From Nemophila menziesii (lineage: Eukaryota; Streptophyta; Magnoliopsida; Boraginales; Hydrophyllaceae), in contig JARWIR010000050.1 of assembly GCA_029959085.1 (NCBI GenBank), forward strand, positions 4,650,001 through 4,714,000: 64,000 bases of DNA. The letters are read 5' to 3'. The translations under genes and the position numbers were made by a program. Under the pieces are notes generated by a model. The model saw only the letters and a program-made list of their open reading frames with translations. It had not been told where the DNA came from and did not search any database. Position 1 is the first letter of the stretch, and the number at the start of each line of letters is the position of its first letter. Of this stretch, positions 24,805 through 37,995 are shown piece after piece.

Positions 24805-26539
24805 TGATGTCTCCCTTTTTGGTCTAAATATAAGCCCTTAGCAGACATAATTTTAGGTTGAAAATGGTCTTTTTATATTGAATTTTGTGCTTAAATTTCA
24901 ATATTAAACTTTCTCCCCTTGGAATTAGACTATTTGCATTTATACAGCTTTTGTGCATTAATTTACTTATTTTTAGTGCAAAGTTAGTAGGTTTATGAAT
25001 TTCATGAAATAATAATCCAAGGAGGAGAAGTGAGAATTAAAGTCTTAGAATATTTCTAGGGTGCTTAGTCGAGTTTCCTAAAGTTAAATTGCACTTTCTT
25101 ATTTCTAGTCTTGATTTAATGAATTATTATTTTTAAAAGCATATGCGGTTTAATTATTTATTTAATGTGAAACTTTAGAGATAATATGGAAATAAATTAG
25201 ATTCTAAATCAATGCTAAGGAGATAAGGAAAGAAGATCTTGAAGAAATCTGGAGATAGAAGCAAGTAGAGTTCAACTAGGAGAAGGAAAAGTTGCCTTAT
25301 GAATCTGAAATTCTAGCCACGTTTCAAAGACGAGTCCATAACATAAGATTAGCTTGGAATTTGGGTGAGTGGTGTGCACCAATAGAAATTTCTTTCCGAG
25401 ACAAGCGATTTCATATATTGGAACTCCTCAAACGGATAAGTATTGAATGAGATATGACCAAATCAAATCAGCAGCAGAATCTTACCTTTCCTAGATTTTA
25501 GGGTTACGAATTAAAGAGTTCTTGACTTGTCTTCCACTGCAAGTAATTCGACCTAGCACCTATAAATATCAGTTCTAAACCTTAGAAAATCATCCCTTGG
25601 CTGCATAAGCTTAATATACACAAATAAATCATCATAGGAGCAATCAAGAGGATCTGGAGGAGGAAGAAGCAAGAGCTAGAGCTTAATTACATCAATTCAA
25701 CACTTCTCCATCTCTATTCTTTGGGTAATTTAGTATTAGATCTATTTTGTCTATGAGGTATTTCGAAGCTATTTATCTAAGAAGATTCTCTTTAGGATTG
25801 TAATTATATGAACCTTTGAATATTGTTTTTCTGTTTTAATTTGAATCTGGGATTTTCGTATTTAATTGAATTGGTTCTTAATTTCCATTGACTATATTCT
25901 TGTGCTTCTTCACTATCATTGACGTCGCGAATCAAGGGTAGGTTTTAGTAATTAGGCTATTAAATATAGTGGCGTATGGATCACCTAGATGGGGGGTTTA
26001 ATTACGGACATAGAATATAGACGCGTGGTATCCGTTATTTGACCCTAACGGGCTTGACTAACCACGTAGCCAATGAGGTAAAATAGTATTCATTTTAAAG
26101 TAGCTTATAATCGCCCTAACGGGGTTTGTAATACCGTAGGATAGCTTCTAGGTCCACCCTGACGGGGGCTAGGAGATTATAGATTCCCGACTATTGTGAA
26201 ATTTCCTATTCACCCTTATTCTTAGGAATCATAGATTCAATAGGATAGATTCATACTTGCATATCCTTATCTTTCTTGAATAATTATTAATTGTTTATTT
26301 TATTGTCTATTTTATTATTTAGTTAATTAGAAACAAACTCCTTTATTATTTATCTTTGGCAATTAAAACTATCTATTCTAATATTGAACACGAAGTCAGA
26401 ATAACTTCTTAAATCCCTGTGGAGACGATAATCCCGTATTTACTTATCTATTACTTGGTACGACCCGTACACTTGCGGTCTGTGGATTCTTTATTCCTTT
26501 GCTTTTATTTCATTATTTTGTAACACACAAGGACCCACA
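24805..26539 (+). repeat. Element Y left LTR
   Basis: Starts TGATGTCTCCC, ends GGACCCACA. A TATA box (TATAAATA) lies at 25561-25568, about 750 bp into the LTR, followed by a GC-richer 'CCCTAACGGG / GACGGGG' stretch. It is the pair of 30849-32590; the two differ by scattered substitutions and small indels. Confidence 0.9.
25561..25568 (+). promoter_or_regulatory. TATA box in element Y left LTR
   Basis: TATAAATA, conserved at the same LTR position in the right LTR (31596-31603) and, on the - strand, in element Z (61627-61634). It probably drives the element's genomic RNA. Confidence 0.6.
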
Positions 26540-26546
26540 AAGTTTT

Positions 26547-26564
26547 TGGCGCCACTGCCGGGGA
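26547..26564 (+). promoter_or_regulatory. Primer binding site of element Y
   Basis: TGGCGCCACTGCCGGGGA, seven bases after the LTR end. It differs by one base from the sites of X and Z. Confidence 0.8.
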
Positions 26565-26671
26565 TTTAAAGTGGTTATTTTATTTTGTGTTTAAGTTAGG
26601 TTGGTAGTTTTAGTTGTTTTCAGTTTTACGTTTGTTTTGTTTTAGTCTCTTTTCAGGTTTTTCTTTAGGTA

Positions 26672-27912
26672 TGGAGATTTCCCCATATCAAGAGAAAGAT
26701 CCACCACTTGTGACGCCTAGTTATCGAGGTTAAATTCCACCACAGTGGTGGTTGGAACAACTGGAAGACTCTTTGAATATTCATTTTCGCGATCTTTATA
26801 ATAGGCTCGGGAAGTTGGAGGACTCCCTCAGTTGTTTCATGAAGGCCACATTGGAGAACATAGTAAAGAGTGATGCGAAAATCGATGCTACCATATCACT
26901 AGTGTAAGTCATGCAACAAAGCCATCAATTAATGGAGCAACGATTGACGCAACTCACAGAAAGATTTGAGAAATTACAACAAGCACCATCTATGCAACCG
27001 GGCCAAAGTACAAAATTTAGATGATGAAGCCAGTCAAATTGATAGCGATGTTTTATTCGATGTAGCTACAAAGTTTAGCCTTCAAAAAGAGAAGGAAGTG
27101 GAATCACCACAAGTTGCACCTAGTGAACTAGAGATTACAACAATAGAAGAATCAACCACGCTAAGCATAGATGAGTCAATTTTTGGTAATGGAGTCGAAA
27201 TTGAAAGTAAATCTTGTGAATGGAAGATTACACCCATGGAAAATCCAGCCAAGCCGCGTTTAGAGGAATCAAATATTGAGGTCTTGGTTAGAAAAGAGAT
27301 TGAAGAAGAAGATACTAGGATGGATTCACCACCTAGTACTCCATTGATGTCACCTCCCAATCCAATAACGACGAATCATTCAAACGGTGACATCGATAAA
27401 GCATTTGTAGAGGTGTGTCAAGACAAAGCCTACACCCAAATGCTTGAAAGTAATACAAAAGAACTCACACCGCAACATGTATTCATAGAAGCTATTCCGG
27501 AAACAAAGGAGAATGCGAGTGTAGAGATCGATATTGAAAACGTGGCCCTCATTACAAAAGAGAGTTCTGAAACATCCCTTGTTTTAGACAAAATTCTATA
27601 AGAGGAGCCACTTGAGTTCCCCATTGTTCCATAAGTATCTAAAGAGGTTAAAGAGAAGGACCACCACCATGAAACTGTAAAGAAGAAAGCTAAAGATGAC
27701 TTTGGGGTTGGAACCACGGTTGCTTGGAAAGCCTCCAAACAAGAGAATAGACCACGAGGTTTAAAAAATGAGTGGATGGGACCATTTGTTGATACTCGAG
27801 TAGTGACACCAAAATTGATAGAGATACAACCTTCGAGAGGTCAAAGGACGCGAATTGTAGACATACACAGCCTTACCCACTGCTGGGGAGGTTATATAAT
27901 CAAGGGATAATG
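26672..27912 (+). pseudogene. Element Y reading frame, gag-like/unknown, with integrase-tail remnant
   Basis: From an ATG at 26672 (MEISPYQEKDPPL) the frame runs through two stops. It holds a helical region (WWLEQLEDSLNIHFRDLYNR) and then MEQRLTQLTERFEKLQQAP. A one-frame change leads to an open 211-codon stretch (26966-27601) that is very acidic, with many Glu/Ser/Thr. Near the end, RPRGLKNEWMGPF followed by RGQRTRIVDIHSL resembles the GPY/F segment at the C-terminus of gypsy integrases, as if a pol tail had been joined to a new gag-like frame. No protease or polymerase motifs are present. Element Z has a similarly placed protein with another sequence. The role is unknown; a structural Gag-like protein is only a guess. 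Confidence 0.55.
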
Positions 27913-28089
27913 GACGTAACCCGTCAAACTTTAGACACCCCAAGCTTTAATTGCTTTCTTAGTTTAGTTTTTAGTGTATATTATTTAGTTTACGTATTTT
28001 TTAGTTGATAGTTCATTATTGAGGAAGGTATTAGTGTTTTAGATGTTCAGGTAACAAAGAAATCGAGTTCGGGAAGCAAAAACGAATTT

Positions 28090-28345
28090 TCTGGGAGTAT
28101 TCTGACCTGCCACCCGTATACCGGCCCTACCGGCGGTATACCGCAGGTCAGAAAACCCGTGGCCACGGGTATCACCACGTGTTCATTGCCGAGAGGTCCC
28201 AAATCGAGCAACATAAGCTCCGGTATACCGCCCATCACAAAACCCGAGCCCACGGGTTCACAACACGGGTTTTTTGACGAAGCATGGACCTGGAACAACA
28301 GTAGCTCCGGTATACCGGGCCCTACGGTCGGTATACCACCCCAAC
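28090..28345 (+). repeat. Palindrome cluster CGGTATACCG in element Y
   Basis: Perfect palindromes CGGTATACCG at 28134-28143, 28221-28230 and 28308-28317, plus near copies at about 28115 and 28329. They are interleaved with ACCCG..CGGGT inverted arms. The spacing of the perfect copies is exactly 87 bp. Much more GC-rich than the rest of the element. The same palindrome recurs in element Z, and related CCGG-rich forms occur in X. Confidence 0.8.
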
Positions 28346-30848
28346 CCGCTGGAGAAAATAATTATTGCGTTTTAAAGGTTATAAAGTGGTAGAAGTGAGT
28401 GCTAATCCGAATTTCTCAATCCTTAAGCATCACTTTCTTCCCCAACCCTCTCCCAACTCCATTAAAGCTTCAACAAACCTTCACCTAACATCAAAACACG
28501 ATCAAATCACCATGAATTCACATCCAAATCCTTCCCTACATCATTACAAAGAAGATTCAACCACCCAAATCATATCAAAACATCTAGAATCCAAGAATCA
28601 AGAGCCTAAATTTTAAAAATTCATCCAAAAATCCATAAACCCATATCATCAAAGCTTGATTACATCATACCCACATAGAGAATTGTCATCCTAAGACCTT
28701 TCCTAATCAAAATAAAGCTTGTTCCACCTATAATCAAGAGTTCAAATTTCAAGAGTGTTCAAGGCTTTGAGTTGGGGGTCAAAGGAGATGATAAATAAAT
28801 TATAAAGCTATTATCAAGTGTTAAGGGAGATGAAGTATCAATGCAAGGTATTGAGTGAGTTCTGGAAGAAATCAATTGAGATGGTACTACTTTGGAAATA
28901 AAATACAAGGTAAATCGGATCAAGAGAATAGTGGAAAGCATGCAGTGGTAAATTCAAAGAGCAAAAAGGTTTCTAATTTCATAAGGAAGACACCACAACC
29001 TCTACAAATCAAGCAGCCTTTTGACCAAAGATGAGCAAAGCTTCTGGGACGCTAGTAGCTGTTGCCACAACAAAATATTCCTGGATGAACACCTTCTCAT
29101 GAGAGAATATTCGAGAACAAAGTTGGAGGAGATGAGAAACAAGAGATTTCTAGAGTGTTACAGATTCGGATGGAGCACAAGAGGATGTAAGGGAAAGCGA
29201 AAGTGGTGATACATGGAGTTTACATACAAGGGAATCACTACACCTTATCTTGGGTATTAATTAAGCGAGGCAATAGCCTCGGAGAGTATGTTTTCTTTCT
29301 TCCTTACCATTTCTCTATATGCACTATTTTCTATTTTATTGAGTCTTTTCAAGTCGTGGGGACACGACTCATTTTTGAGTTGGGGGTGGGGATTCGTTGT
29401 CCCTCATCTCCAATTTTTGTGATTTATTGTTTTTTATAGAGAAATTTGAAAAATTTGAAATTTTTAAGAGATGGATTAGATGTAGAATGTGTTTAATAGC
29501 TTGAAAGCATAAGCTTAGTAAGTTGATGATAGAAAGTAGTATGTTTATGAGCTGCTTTATTTTATATGCTTTGAGTATTTGCAGGAAAACACACATTGAT
29601 GGTAAAGAAAAGATTAGTTAGCAATGCGATAGAAAGTATGCTCGATCTCAAGAAGCCTTGAGTGGTGTGTAGGCCGTGAGATCCAAGCTAGTTGACAAAC
29701 CCATTTAATGAACGTGCTAAAGGTAAGAGAATGACGAAATTGCATAGTTTAGAAAGTGATTAAGGCGGTTCTTTCATAAGCGCCTTGTTGCCTTTTAGCC
29801 TGCTGTCCATTTTATTATTATATATCCTTCTCAACCCCTTCTAGCCTTTCTAAAGCCTCTTTATTAGCCACATTACAAGCCATATCTCTTTAGTTTATTA
29901 GGCATTTCCATATGACCCGCACTCGAATCGCGATGCATAGACAATTGTTTTAGAGCTTGAGTTTGGGGAGGTGGGTCCACCATTATGGGAAATATTATTG
30001 GGTTGGGATTTTTGAGCTTATTAAGTGTGCTCTGTTCTATATATTGATGATGATTCACAGGTTTATTATATTGTAACCCTTTGCCGGGGTAATAGTAAAT
30101 GAAAAAGAAGCTAAAAAGCTAAAGTTATGAAAAGGCATAATTTATGAAAAAAATAGCGTGATATCTCAACATCAAAAAGAGAATCATAGCTATACAAAAG
30201 AAAGAAAAATTTTGATATGAAAAGAATATATATTTGGACCGTCAAAGAGGAATTTTTATGTGAACATCTTATTGCTTTAATTGGGTTATTCGGGATGCTA
30301 ATTTGTGCATCAAGGAATTCATTGGGTTGAGTGAGAACGTTTTATGAGAGTAACTCAAGCTCTAGGGAGATTCGTTGATGGCTAGTGAGGAGAGAGCCAA
30401 AAACTCACTCTAAATTATCCAAATATACTTACCATACCGTCCCTAAGCCAACATTACAACCCTAAAGACCTTTTAATTCTTTGCTATGTACTCTAGAAGT
30501 GATTGAGCCATTAGAGATTAGTTAAGTGGATATTTAGATACTAGTAAAGTTTGATGAACAATCTATAGCCTCCTTGGTGAACTGAGTAAAGATCCTCTCC
30601 TTCTTACATTGCGAAACTAATCTAATCTTGAATTTAAGCAGTGTTGATTGTAGATATGACAAGTGTGCAGGTATGTAGTTTGTAAATATTATTACATGAA
30701 ATTTTCTGAGTAGTTGCTTTGAGTTTATTCTATATATTCTACTATCTTCTTCTTCCCTGTGCTTCATTGATATAGCTGATATTGTAGAGACTTCCCTATG
30801 TTTTTATTTTTTATTGTATCGGGATGATACAAGTTTTAGTTGGGGGTT
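28346..30848 (+). other. Element Y non-coding 3' interior
   Basis: About 2.5 kb between the palindrome cluster and the right LTR. No continuous frame is present. It contains GAGCTTGAGTTTGGGGAGGT (about 29955) and CATTATGGGAAATATT, which have reverse-strand counterparts in element Z near 57400. It ends in a G-rich polypurine-like stretch (AGTTGGGGGT) directly before the right LTR. Confidence 0.6.
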
Positions 30849-32590
30849 TGATGTCTCCCTTTTTGGTCTAAATATAAGCACTTAGGAGACATCATTTTAG
30901 GATGAAAATGGTCTTTTTATATTGACTTTTGTGCTTAAATTGCCATATTACACTTTCTCCCCTTGGAATTAGACTATTTGCATTTATAGAGCTTTTGTGC
31001 ATTAATTTACTTATTTTTAGTGCAAAGTTAGCATGTTTATGAATTTTATGAAATAATAATCCAAGGAGGAGAAGTGAGAATTAAGGTCTTAGAATATTTC
31101 TAGGGTGCTTAGTCGAGTTTCCTGAAGTTAAATTGCACTTTCTTATTTCTAGTCTTGATTTAATGAATTATTATTTTTAAAAGCATATGCGGTTTAATTA
31201 TTTATTTAATGTGAAGCATTAGAGATAATATGGAAATAAATTAGATTCTAAATCAATGCTAAGGAGATAAGGAAAGAAAATCTTGAAGAAATCTGGAGAT
31301 AGAAGGAAGTAGAGTTCAACTAGGAAAAGAAAAACCTGCCTTATGAATCTGCCACGTTTCAAAGACGAGTCCATGACTTACGATTGGCTAGGAATTTGGG
31401 TGATTAGTCTGCACCAATGGAAATTTCTTTCCGAGACAAGCGATTTCATATATTGGAACTCCTCAAACGGATAAGTATTGAATGAGATATGACCAAATCA
31501 AATCAGCAGCATAATCTTACCTTTCCTAGATTTTAGGGTTACGAATTAAAGAGTTCTTGACTTGTCTTCCACTCCAAGTAATTCGACCTAGCACCTATAA
31601 ATATCAGCTCTAAATCTTAAATAATCATCCCTTGGCTGCATAAGCTTAATATACACAAATAAATCATCATAGGAGCAATCAAGAGGATCTAGAGGAGGAA
31701 GAAGCAAGAGCTAAAGTTTAATTACATCAATTCAACATTTCTCCGTCTCTATTCTTTGGGTAATTTAGTATTAGATCTATTTTGTCTATGATTTATTTTT
31801 AAGCTATTTATCTAAGAAGATTTATTATGCATAATTTCTCTTTAGGATTGTAATTATATGAACCTTTTAATATTGTTTTTCTGTTATAATTTGAATCTGG
31901 GATTTTAGTATTTAATTGAATTGGTTCTTAATTTCCATTGACTATATTCTTGTGCTTATTCAGTATCATTGACGTCGCGAATCAAGGGTAGGTTTTAGTA
32001 ATTAGGTTATTCCATATAGTGGAGTATGGATCACCTTGACGGGGGGTTTAATTAATAACATAGAATATAGACGCGTGGTATCCGTTATTTGACCCTTACG
32101 GTCTTGACTAACCACGTAGCCAATGAGGTAAAATAGTATTCATCTGAAAGTAGCTTATAATCACCCTGACGGGGTTCATAATAGCGTAGGATAGCTTCTA
32201 GGTCCACCCTGACCGGGGCTAGGAGATTATAGATTCCCGACTATTGTGAAATTTCCCATTCACCCTTATTCTTAGGAATCATAGATTCAATAGGATAGAT
32301 TCATACTTGCATATCCTTATCTTTCTTGCATAATTATTAATTGTTTATTTTATTGTCTATTTTAATATATAGTTAATTAGAAACAAACTCCTTTATTATT
32401 TATCTTTAGCAATTAAAACTATGTATTATAATATTGAACACGAAGTTAGAATAACTTTTTAAATCCCTGTGGAGACGATAATCCCATATTTAATTATCTA
32501 TTACTTGGTACGACCCGTACACTTGCGGCTTGTGGATCCTTTATTCCTTTGCTTTTATTTCATTATTTTATAACACACAAGGACCCACCA
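30849..32590 (+). repeat. Element Y right LTR
   Basis: Starts TGATGTCTCCC and ends GGACCCACCA. It carries the same internal landmarks as the left LTR, with scattered differences. Confidence 0.9.
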
Positions 32591-32626
32591 GCAAGCCCGA
32601 GGAAACTTGATCTCCCCATCTCATTC

Positions 32627-33800
32627 TGAGTGCAACCCAGAGGAATCTGCACTCCCGATATCCAAGCAACTAAATTTCGACCAAATCCAGGCATGATAGC
32701 TCAATTTGCGAGTCATGGAAAATTTAGTGGTGCTACACAACAAGATCCGGTCCGGTATGTTCATAAATTTATTCAGATTTGTGACGCTTATATCATCAAA
32801 GGCGTTACAAAGGAACATATGTATTACGTTATGATTCAGTTCGTTTTAACCAGTGGTTCAAGCGATTGGTACGATTCCCAACACCGTGATTTAATTCCAG
32901 ATTGGGATGAACTCCAGTCAAAATTCCTAGACCGATTATATCCGGTTTCTAGACGTTTAAAAGATATGTTAGACATTGAACAATTTATGAAAGAAGAAGG
33001 GAAAAGTGTTGTTGAATAATGGTTACGTTTTAACGAGTAGAAAGCGAGGTGTCAATTCCATGTCTCCTCGCCCGAATATCATTTAACCATGTTTTATGGA
33101 GGACTCGATGACGAGTCCAAAGAAAAAGCAGATTTGTTAGGAGATGGAAGTTTCCTATTATTGGATCTTAAATAAGCTAATATTATCATGGAAAGAATCC
33201 TGGATACCGAGAGAAGTTGGCCGATTAAATCATAAAAAACAAGAAGAAACTTTAGAATCTCTAAAGTTCAAAGAATTAAACAAACAACTCAAGGAACTTC
33301 AACAACAAGCAAGAACCATAGCTCAGGTAAATCTTATACACATTTTACCTTCATATCCTGGTTGTGCAGCAAGAAATCTTTCGTGGGAGAATTGTATGAA
33401 TAATCCAGCTTCGATTGCTTTGTATCGCATCAAAGAAATCGTTATTCTAATGGTTATTATCATCCTCAAGGAAATTACGCTAATTATCAGTCTCCACTGA
33501 ATCAAAATTGGGTCGGAAATCAAGAGACTTATTATCAAACTCGACCTCAATCTTACTATCCAGCACAACCTATCTATCAAGAAGCGCCAATTAATGAAGA
33601 AACTTATCAAGAACCACCTCAATATCCATTGCAACAAGCTACACAAGAACAACCTTCGAGTTTGGATCCAAGTATAGCAGAACTTTTGGGATTAGTTGAA
33701 GATAATATGAAGATGAGTCAGCTAAGACTTCAAACCCAATCGAAAGTAATCAAGAATCTCGAGCATGATCATTCACAAATGGCGAGTACAGTATAGAACA
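32627..33800 (+). pseudogene. Element X gag
   Basis: Gag of the Athila/Tat type. Open from 32630 to 33019: FRPNPGMIAQFASHGKFSG, then DPVRYVHKFIQICDAY, then the characteristic W-Y-D...W-D-E-L..K-F-L-D-R-L-Y-P block (WYDSQHRDLIPDWDELQSKF). A stop after KSVVE is followed in other frames by text such as MFYGGLDDESKEKADLL. The later part (33440-33760) is rich in Gln, Tyr and Pro. Multiple stops; not functional. Its upstream neighbour is element Y, inserted between the leader and gag. Confidence 0.75.
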
Positions 33801-34199
33801 GGCCAAAAGGGAAACTCCCAAGTGATACTATTGCTCCCCAAGATGATGCTTGTCATGCAGCTGCATTAAGAAGTAGAAAACAATTACCTCCGCCTAGAGT
33901 AGAATAAACAAAACCAACCTCTATTCCTGAAAAAGCGATTGAATAAACAGTAGAAGACAAGGTTGAAGAGGTTATTCAACCAAAGAGTGTCCCTGAGAAG
34001 ACACAAGAAAAGAAGAAAAACTCATTGGAAAACACTACACGTCCTCCTCCACCATACCCACCACATGTCAAAAAGTAGAATAATGAAAAAGAATTCAAGA
34101 AGTTCCTTGACATGGTGAGCAAGCTAGATATCAATATCCCGTTTGTAGAAGCTCTCAAAAGAATGCTGAAATATCTGAAATTCATGAAAGACAGTCTCT

Positions 34200-34700
34200 C
34201 TAACAAATGAAGTTTATAAACCGGGGAGATGATGAGATTACCAGAGGAGTGTAGTGATATCTGTCAAAGCAAGTTGCCACCAAAGCTACAAGATCCCGGA
34301 AGTTTTACGATTACCATAGCTATTGGAGAATGTTGACTCGGAAAGCATTATGTGATCTAGGCGCGAGTATAATTCTCATGCCAAAGTCCCTATTAAAGAA
34401 GCTCAACATAGGAGAGGTAGTACCGACTTCAGTGGTATTACAAATGACAGATCCCTCCCTCTCCTAGCTAGTAGGTAAAATTGAAGATATTTTAGGTAAA
34501 GCTGGTAGTTTTATATTTCCTTGTGATTTTATTATTCTTGACTGAGACGCGGATAAGAGTGTCCCTATCATCTTGGGTAGACAATTCTTAGCCATAGGGC
34601 GTACACTAATAGATCTTGAGAATGGTGAATTGATCATGAGGGTCTAAGACGAACATGTACGATTCAATGTGTTTAAAGCTATGAAGTATCCAAATAAAAA
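34200..34700 (+). pseudogene. Element X aspartic protease
   Basis: The active-site stretch LCDLGASIILMPKSLLKKLN is present with its catalytic Asp codon at 34354-34356, the form typical of Athila/gypsy proteases. A later hydrophobic stretch (PIILGRQFLAIGRTLI) matches the second conserved protease region. Stops nearby (for example before GKHYVI-like text and at 34646) show decay. Confidence 0.75.
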
Positions 34701-35479
34701 AGATGAATGCTTAAAGATAGATGTCATCGACAAACTTACACAAGAAGTCTTTAATGAAACAAGCTATGATGGCACTCTAACAGCAGCCCTGGCACTTGAA
34801 TCTCTAGAAATATATGATGATATAGTTGACGTAATTGCAACATTAGACTCAGATGACGGTAGGCCTAGAGCCATTCGAGAACAATTTCGAGAATCATGAA
34901 ACATTGAGCAAATGAAGAAACAATCCATCATCTGTCCACCTGTTCTCGAAGAAAAACCACTTCCAGATCATCTACGCTATGCGTACTTAGGTATGGACAA
35001 TTCTTTGTATGTTATTATTTCTGCTAACCGTTCAGGTCCTCAAGAAGATAAGATACTATGTGTGCTTCGCCCCAACAAAGAAGCAATTGGATGGACCATT
35101 GACGATATCAAGGGAATTAGTCCTTCAATTTGCAAACATAATATTTTTCTTGAGAAAGAAGGAGATAGATCTATAGAAATGCAGAGAAGGCTCATGCCAG
35201 CAATGAAAGAGTTCACAAATAAACTATCCAAGACTGATTTTTGTAAATGTCTCTTCAATGGAGAAAATGCCAATTCAAATGGAATGGATTCAAAATAATA
35301 TTACCGCCTGGGTCGGGATTTTAAATTTCCCCATTTTCATCCATTAAATAATATTGAATTACGTGAAAAGTTTGTTTCAAATTCTCGAGTTGCAATTAGT
35401 TAGTTACCAAGATCTTATTATGGGTTATTAAACGAGAAAATAAAGTAAGGAAGGAGGTAATCAAGTTTTAGACACGGGT

Positions 35480-36710
35480 ATTATCTTTCATTGCAAGTAG
35501 TGAGTGGGTTAGTCTAGTGCAATGTGTTCCGAAGAAAGGAGGTATTACTACCATCCTTAATGACCAGAATGAAGCTATTCCATCAAGAACAGTTGTGGGG
35601 TGGAGAGTATGCATGGATTACTGAAAACTCAACAAAGCTACGAAGAAAGATAATTTTCCTCTACCGTTCATTGATTAGATGCTTGACAAACTCGCCAAAA
35701 GAGAATATTATACTTTCCTTGACAAATATTCAGGCTATAATCAGATTTGTGTGAATCCCGCTGATCAACACACAATAACTTTTACTTGTCCGTTTGGCAC
35801 TTTTGCTTACAGAAGGATGCCCTTTGGCATATGCAATACACCTGCCACGTTCCAGTGGTGCATGATGACTATATTTTTGGACATGATTGATTAATACTTT
35901 AAGGTTTTTATGGATGATTTTTCGGTGTTTGGAGATAGTTTTGATGATTGCCTCAACAATCTCGAGAAGTTACTTGTGTGATGCAAAGAAATAGATCTTG
36001 TGCTTAATTGGGAGAAATGCCACTTCATGGTTCGAGAAGGAATTGTGTTGGGACATAAGGTTTCGAGGGCAGGGATGGAGGTTGATCGTGTTATGATTGA
36101 AGTTATAAAATCCTTACCACCTTCGATCTCTGTTATAGGAGTGAGAAGTTTCTTGGGTCACGCAAGAGTTTATCAAGGATTTATAAAAGATTTCTCCAAG
36201 ATCGCAAAACCGCTTTATTCTTTACTTGAAAAGGACACTCCTTTTAATTTTAATGACGAATGTCTCAAACAGTTTTTGACGATTAAAGAGAAACTCGTCT
36301 CCACACCGTTTGTCATACCTCCAGATCAGAATGTTCCGTTTGAACTTATCTGCGATGTAATTGATCACGCGATGGGTGTTGTCTTAGGTCAGAGGAAATA
36401 AAAGATCTTACATACGATTTACTATGCAAGTAAGACCTTTAATGCTGCCCAATTGAGTTATATAGTAACAGAGAAAGAGTTATTAGCCGTGGTATATGCT
36501 TTCGATAAATTTCGTTCCTATTGGCTTGGAATAAAAACAATTGTATACACAAATCATTCAGCAATCAAGTATCTCATGACAAAGAAGGACGCTAAGCCGC
36601 GTCTTATCAGATGATTATTGTTGTTACAAGAATTGACATAGATATTCGAGGCCGAAAAGGATGCGAGAATCAAGTAGCTGATCATTTATCCAGGCTCAAA
36701 GGATCTGATG
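35480..36710 (+). pseudogene. Element X reverse transcriptase and RNase H
   Basis: RT of the Athila lineage: PADQHTITFTCPFGTFAYRR, MPFGICNTPATFQ, then the catalytic box YFKVFMDDFSVFGDSF with the two Asp codons at 35913-35918. It continues with NWEKCHFMVREGIVLGHKVS, VRSFLGHARVYQGFIKDFSK and ending ICDVIDHAMGVVLGQRK. RNase H follows from about 36330 ([46 protein letters not shown]). In-frame stops occur, for example before YFKVF and after GQRK, and frames shift. Confidence 0.88.
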
Positions 36711-36949
36711 CCAACAAAGAACCAGAATTTGTTAAAGAGGTATTCCCTGATGAACAAATTATTTCGATTAATGATTCATTTGTGCCTTAGTATGCAGATA
36801 TAGTTAACCTCATCGTGAGTGGTGTATTCCGTTCGAATTTTATTCCACAATAAAGGTAGAGGTTCAGTCATAGAGCCAGACAATTCTTTTGGGATGAGTC
36901 GTACCTCTTCAAAGTTTGCAGTGATCAAGTTATCAGAATATGGGTCCAT

Positions 36950-37995
36950 GAGGGCGAAATTAGTAAGATCATGGCAAGCTGTCATGGATCATCGTATGGT
37001 GGCCACTTTAAAGGCGATAGAACTGCATCTAAAATTCTTCAATCCGGTTTCTATTGGCCTACCCTACACAAAGATTGTCATCAATTCGTCCTGACTTGCC
37101 AAAAATGCCAGTTCACTGGAAATATATTAAAAAGAGACGAGATTCTGCTTAATAATATCTTAGAAGTTGAAATCTTTTATCTATGGGGAATAGATTCCAT
37201 GTGACTCTTCATATATTCCCATGGTAATATTTATATTTTGCTACCAATAGACTACATGTCCAAGTGGGTAGAAGCAGTGGGAACACCAAAGAACGATGCT
37301 AAAATAGTCATATCATTCCTGAAATCAAATATCTTTTCATGACATGGTACGCCATGAGTTCATATCAGTGATAAAGGTACCCACTTCATCAATGATCAGT
37401 TGAGAGCTTCCCTTCGTAAGTTGGGGGTGTGACACCGCACTTCAACCGTCTATCATCCGCAAACTAAAGGACAAGCTGAGGTTTCTAACCGAGAAATCAA
37501 GTCTATTCTAGAGAAGCCCGTGAACAAAATGAGGAAGGAATGGTCATTAAAACTAGATGATGCTCTATGGGCTTACAAAACATCATTCAAAACACTAGTT
37601 GGGGCATCTACCTATCGCATGGTCTACATAAAATCATGTCATCTTCCTATTAATACTGAATCGCGTGCCAAAAACTCTGAATCTAAACCCAGACCTGGCG
37701 GGAAAGCAAAAGATGATGCAGTTGAATGAATAAGATAAGTTTCGTTTCCATGCCTATGATAATTCACGTCTCTACAAGGAGGAAAAAAAGATGGCATGAT
37801 AAACGGATTCGTCCAAAGAGGTTCGATAGAGGACAAAAGGTACTATTATACGACTCAAGATTCTTGAACTATCTGGGTAAGCTTAAGTCATGTTGGGGAG
37901 GACCTTATATTGTTACAGAAGTCACACCTCATGGAGCAATTGAAATTGAACATCCCACCGAGCAAAGGACATTCATGGTGAATGGTCAAAGCTAG
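36950..37995 (+). pseudogene. Element X integrase
   Basis: The zinc-binding part is SCHGSSYGGHFKGDRTASKI followed by TCQKCQFTGN. The catalytic core has Asp in WGID (37193-37195), Asp in HISDKGTHF (37370-37372) and Glu in [13 protein letters not shown] (37478-37480). The last two are 35 residues apart, the D,D35E signature. The C-terminal part (37810-37990) is RGQKVLLYDSRFLNYLGKLK, then SCWGGPYIVTEVTPHGAIEI, the GPY/F module. The catalytic residues survive, but stops at WGIDSM* and elsewhere break the frame. Confidence 0.85.

Larger units (their letters stand above)
24805..32590 (+). mobile_element. Element Y: non-autonomous Athila-related element nested in X
   Basis: Complete 7.8 kb element with LTRs of 1735 and 1742 bp, both starting TGATGTCTCCC and ending in CA. 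It is flanked by GAAAG (24800-24804) and GCAAG (32591-32595), a 5 bp target duplication with one difference. It sits just downstream of X's primer site. The interior has its own primer site, one decayed reading frame (26672-27912) and about 2.9 kb of non-coding sequence. There is no RT, RNase H or integrase core, so movement would need proteins from a relative. Element Z shares its layout and tail motifs. Confidence 0.9.

Noticed and set aside
24805..32590. Element Y as a full autonomous retrotransposon
   Set aside because: The pol motifs (protease, RT, RNase H, integrase core) are all outside it and belong to element X.
34669..35298. Separate host gene between protease and RT of element X
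   Set aside because: It is in the expected position and frame style of the protease-RT connecting part of pol in this lineage, with stops like the rest.
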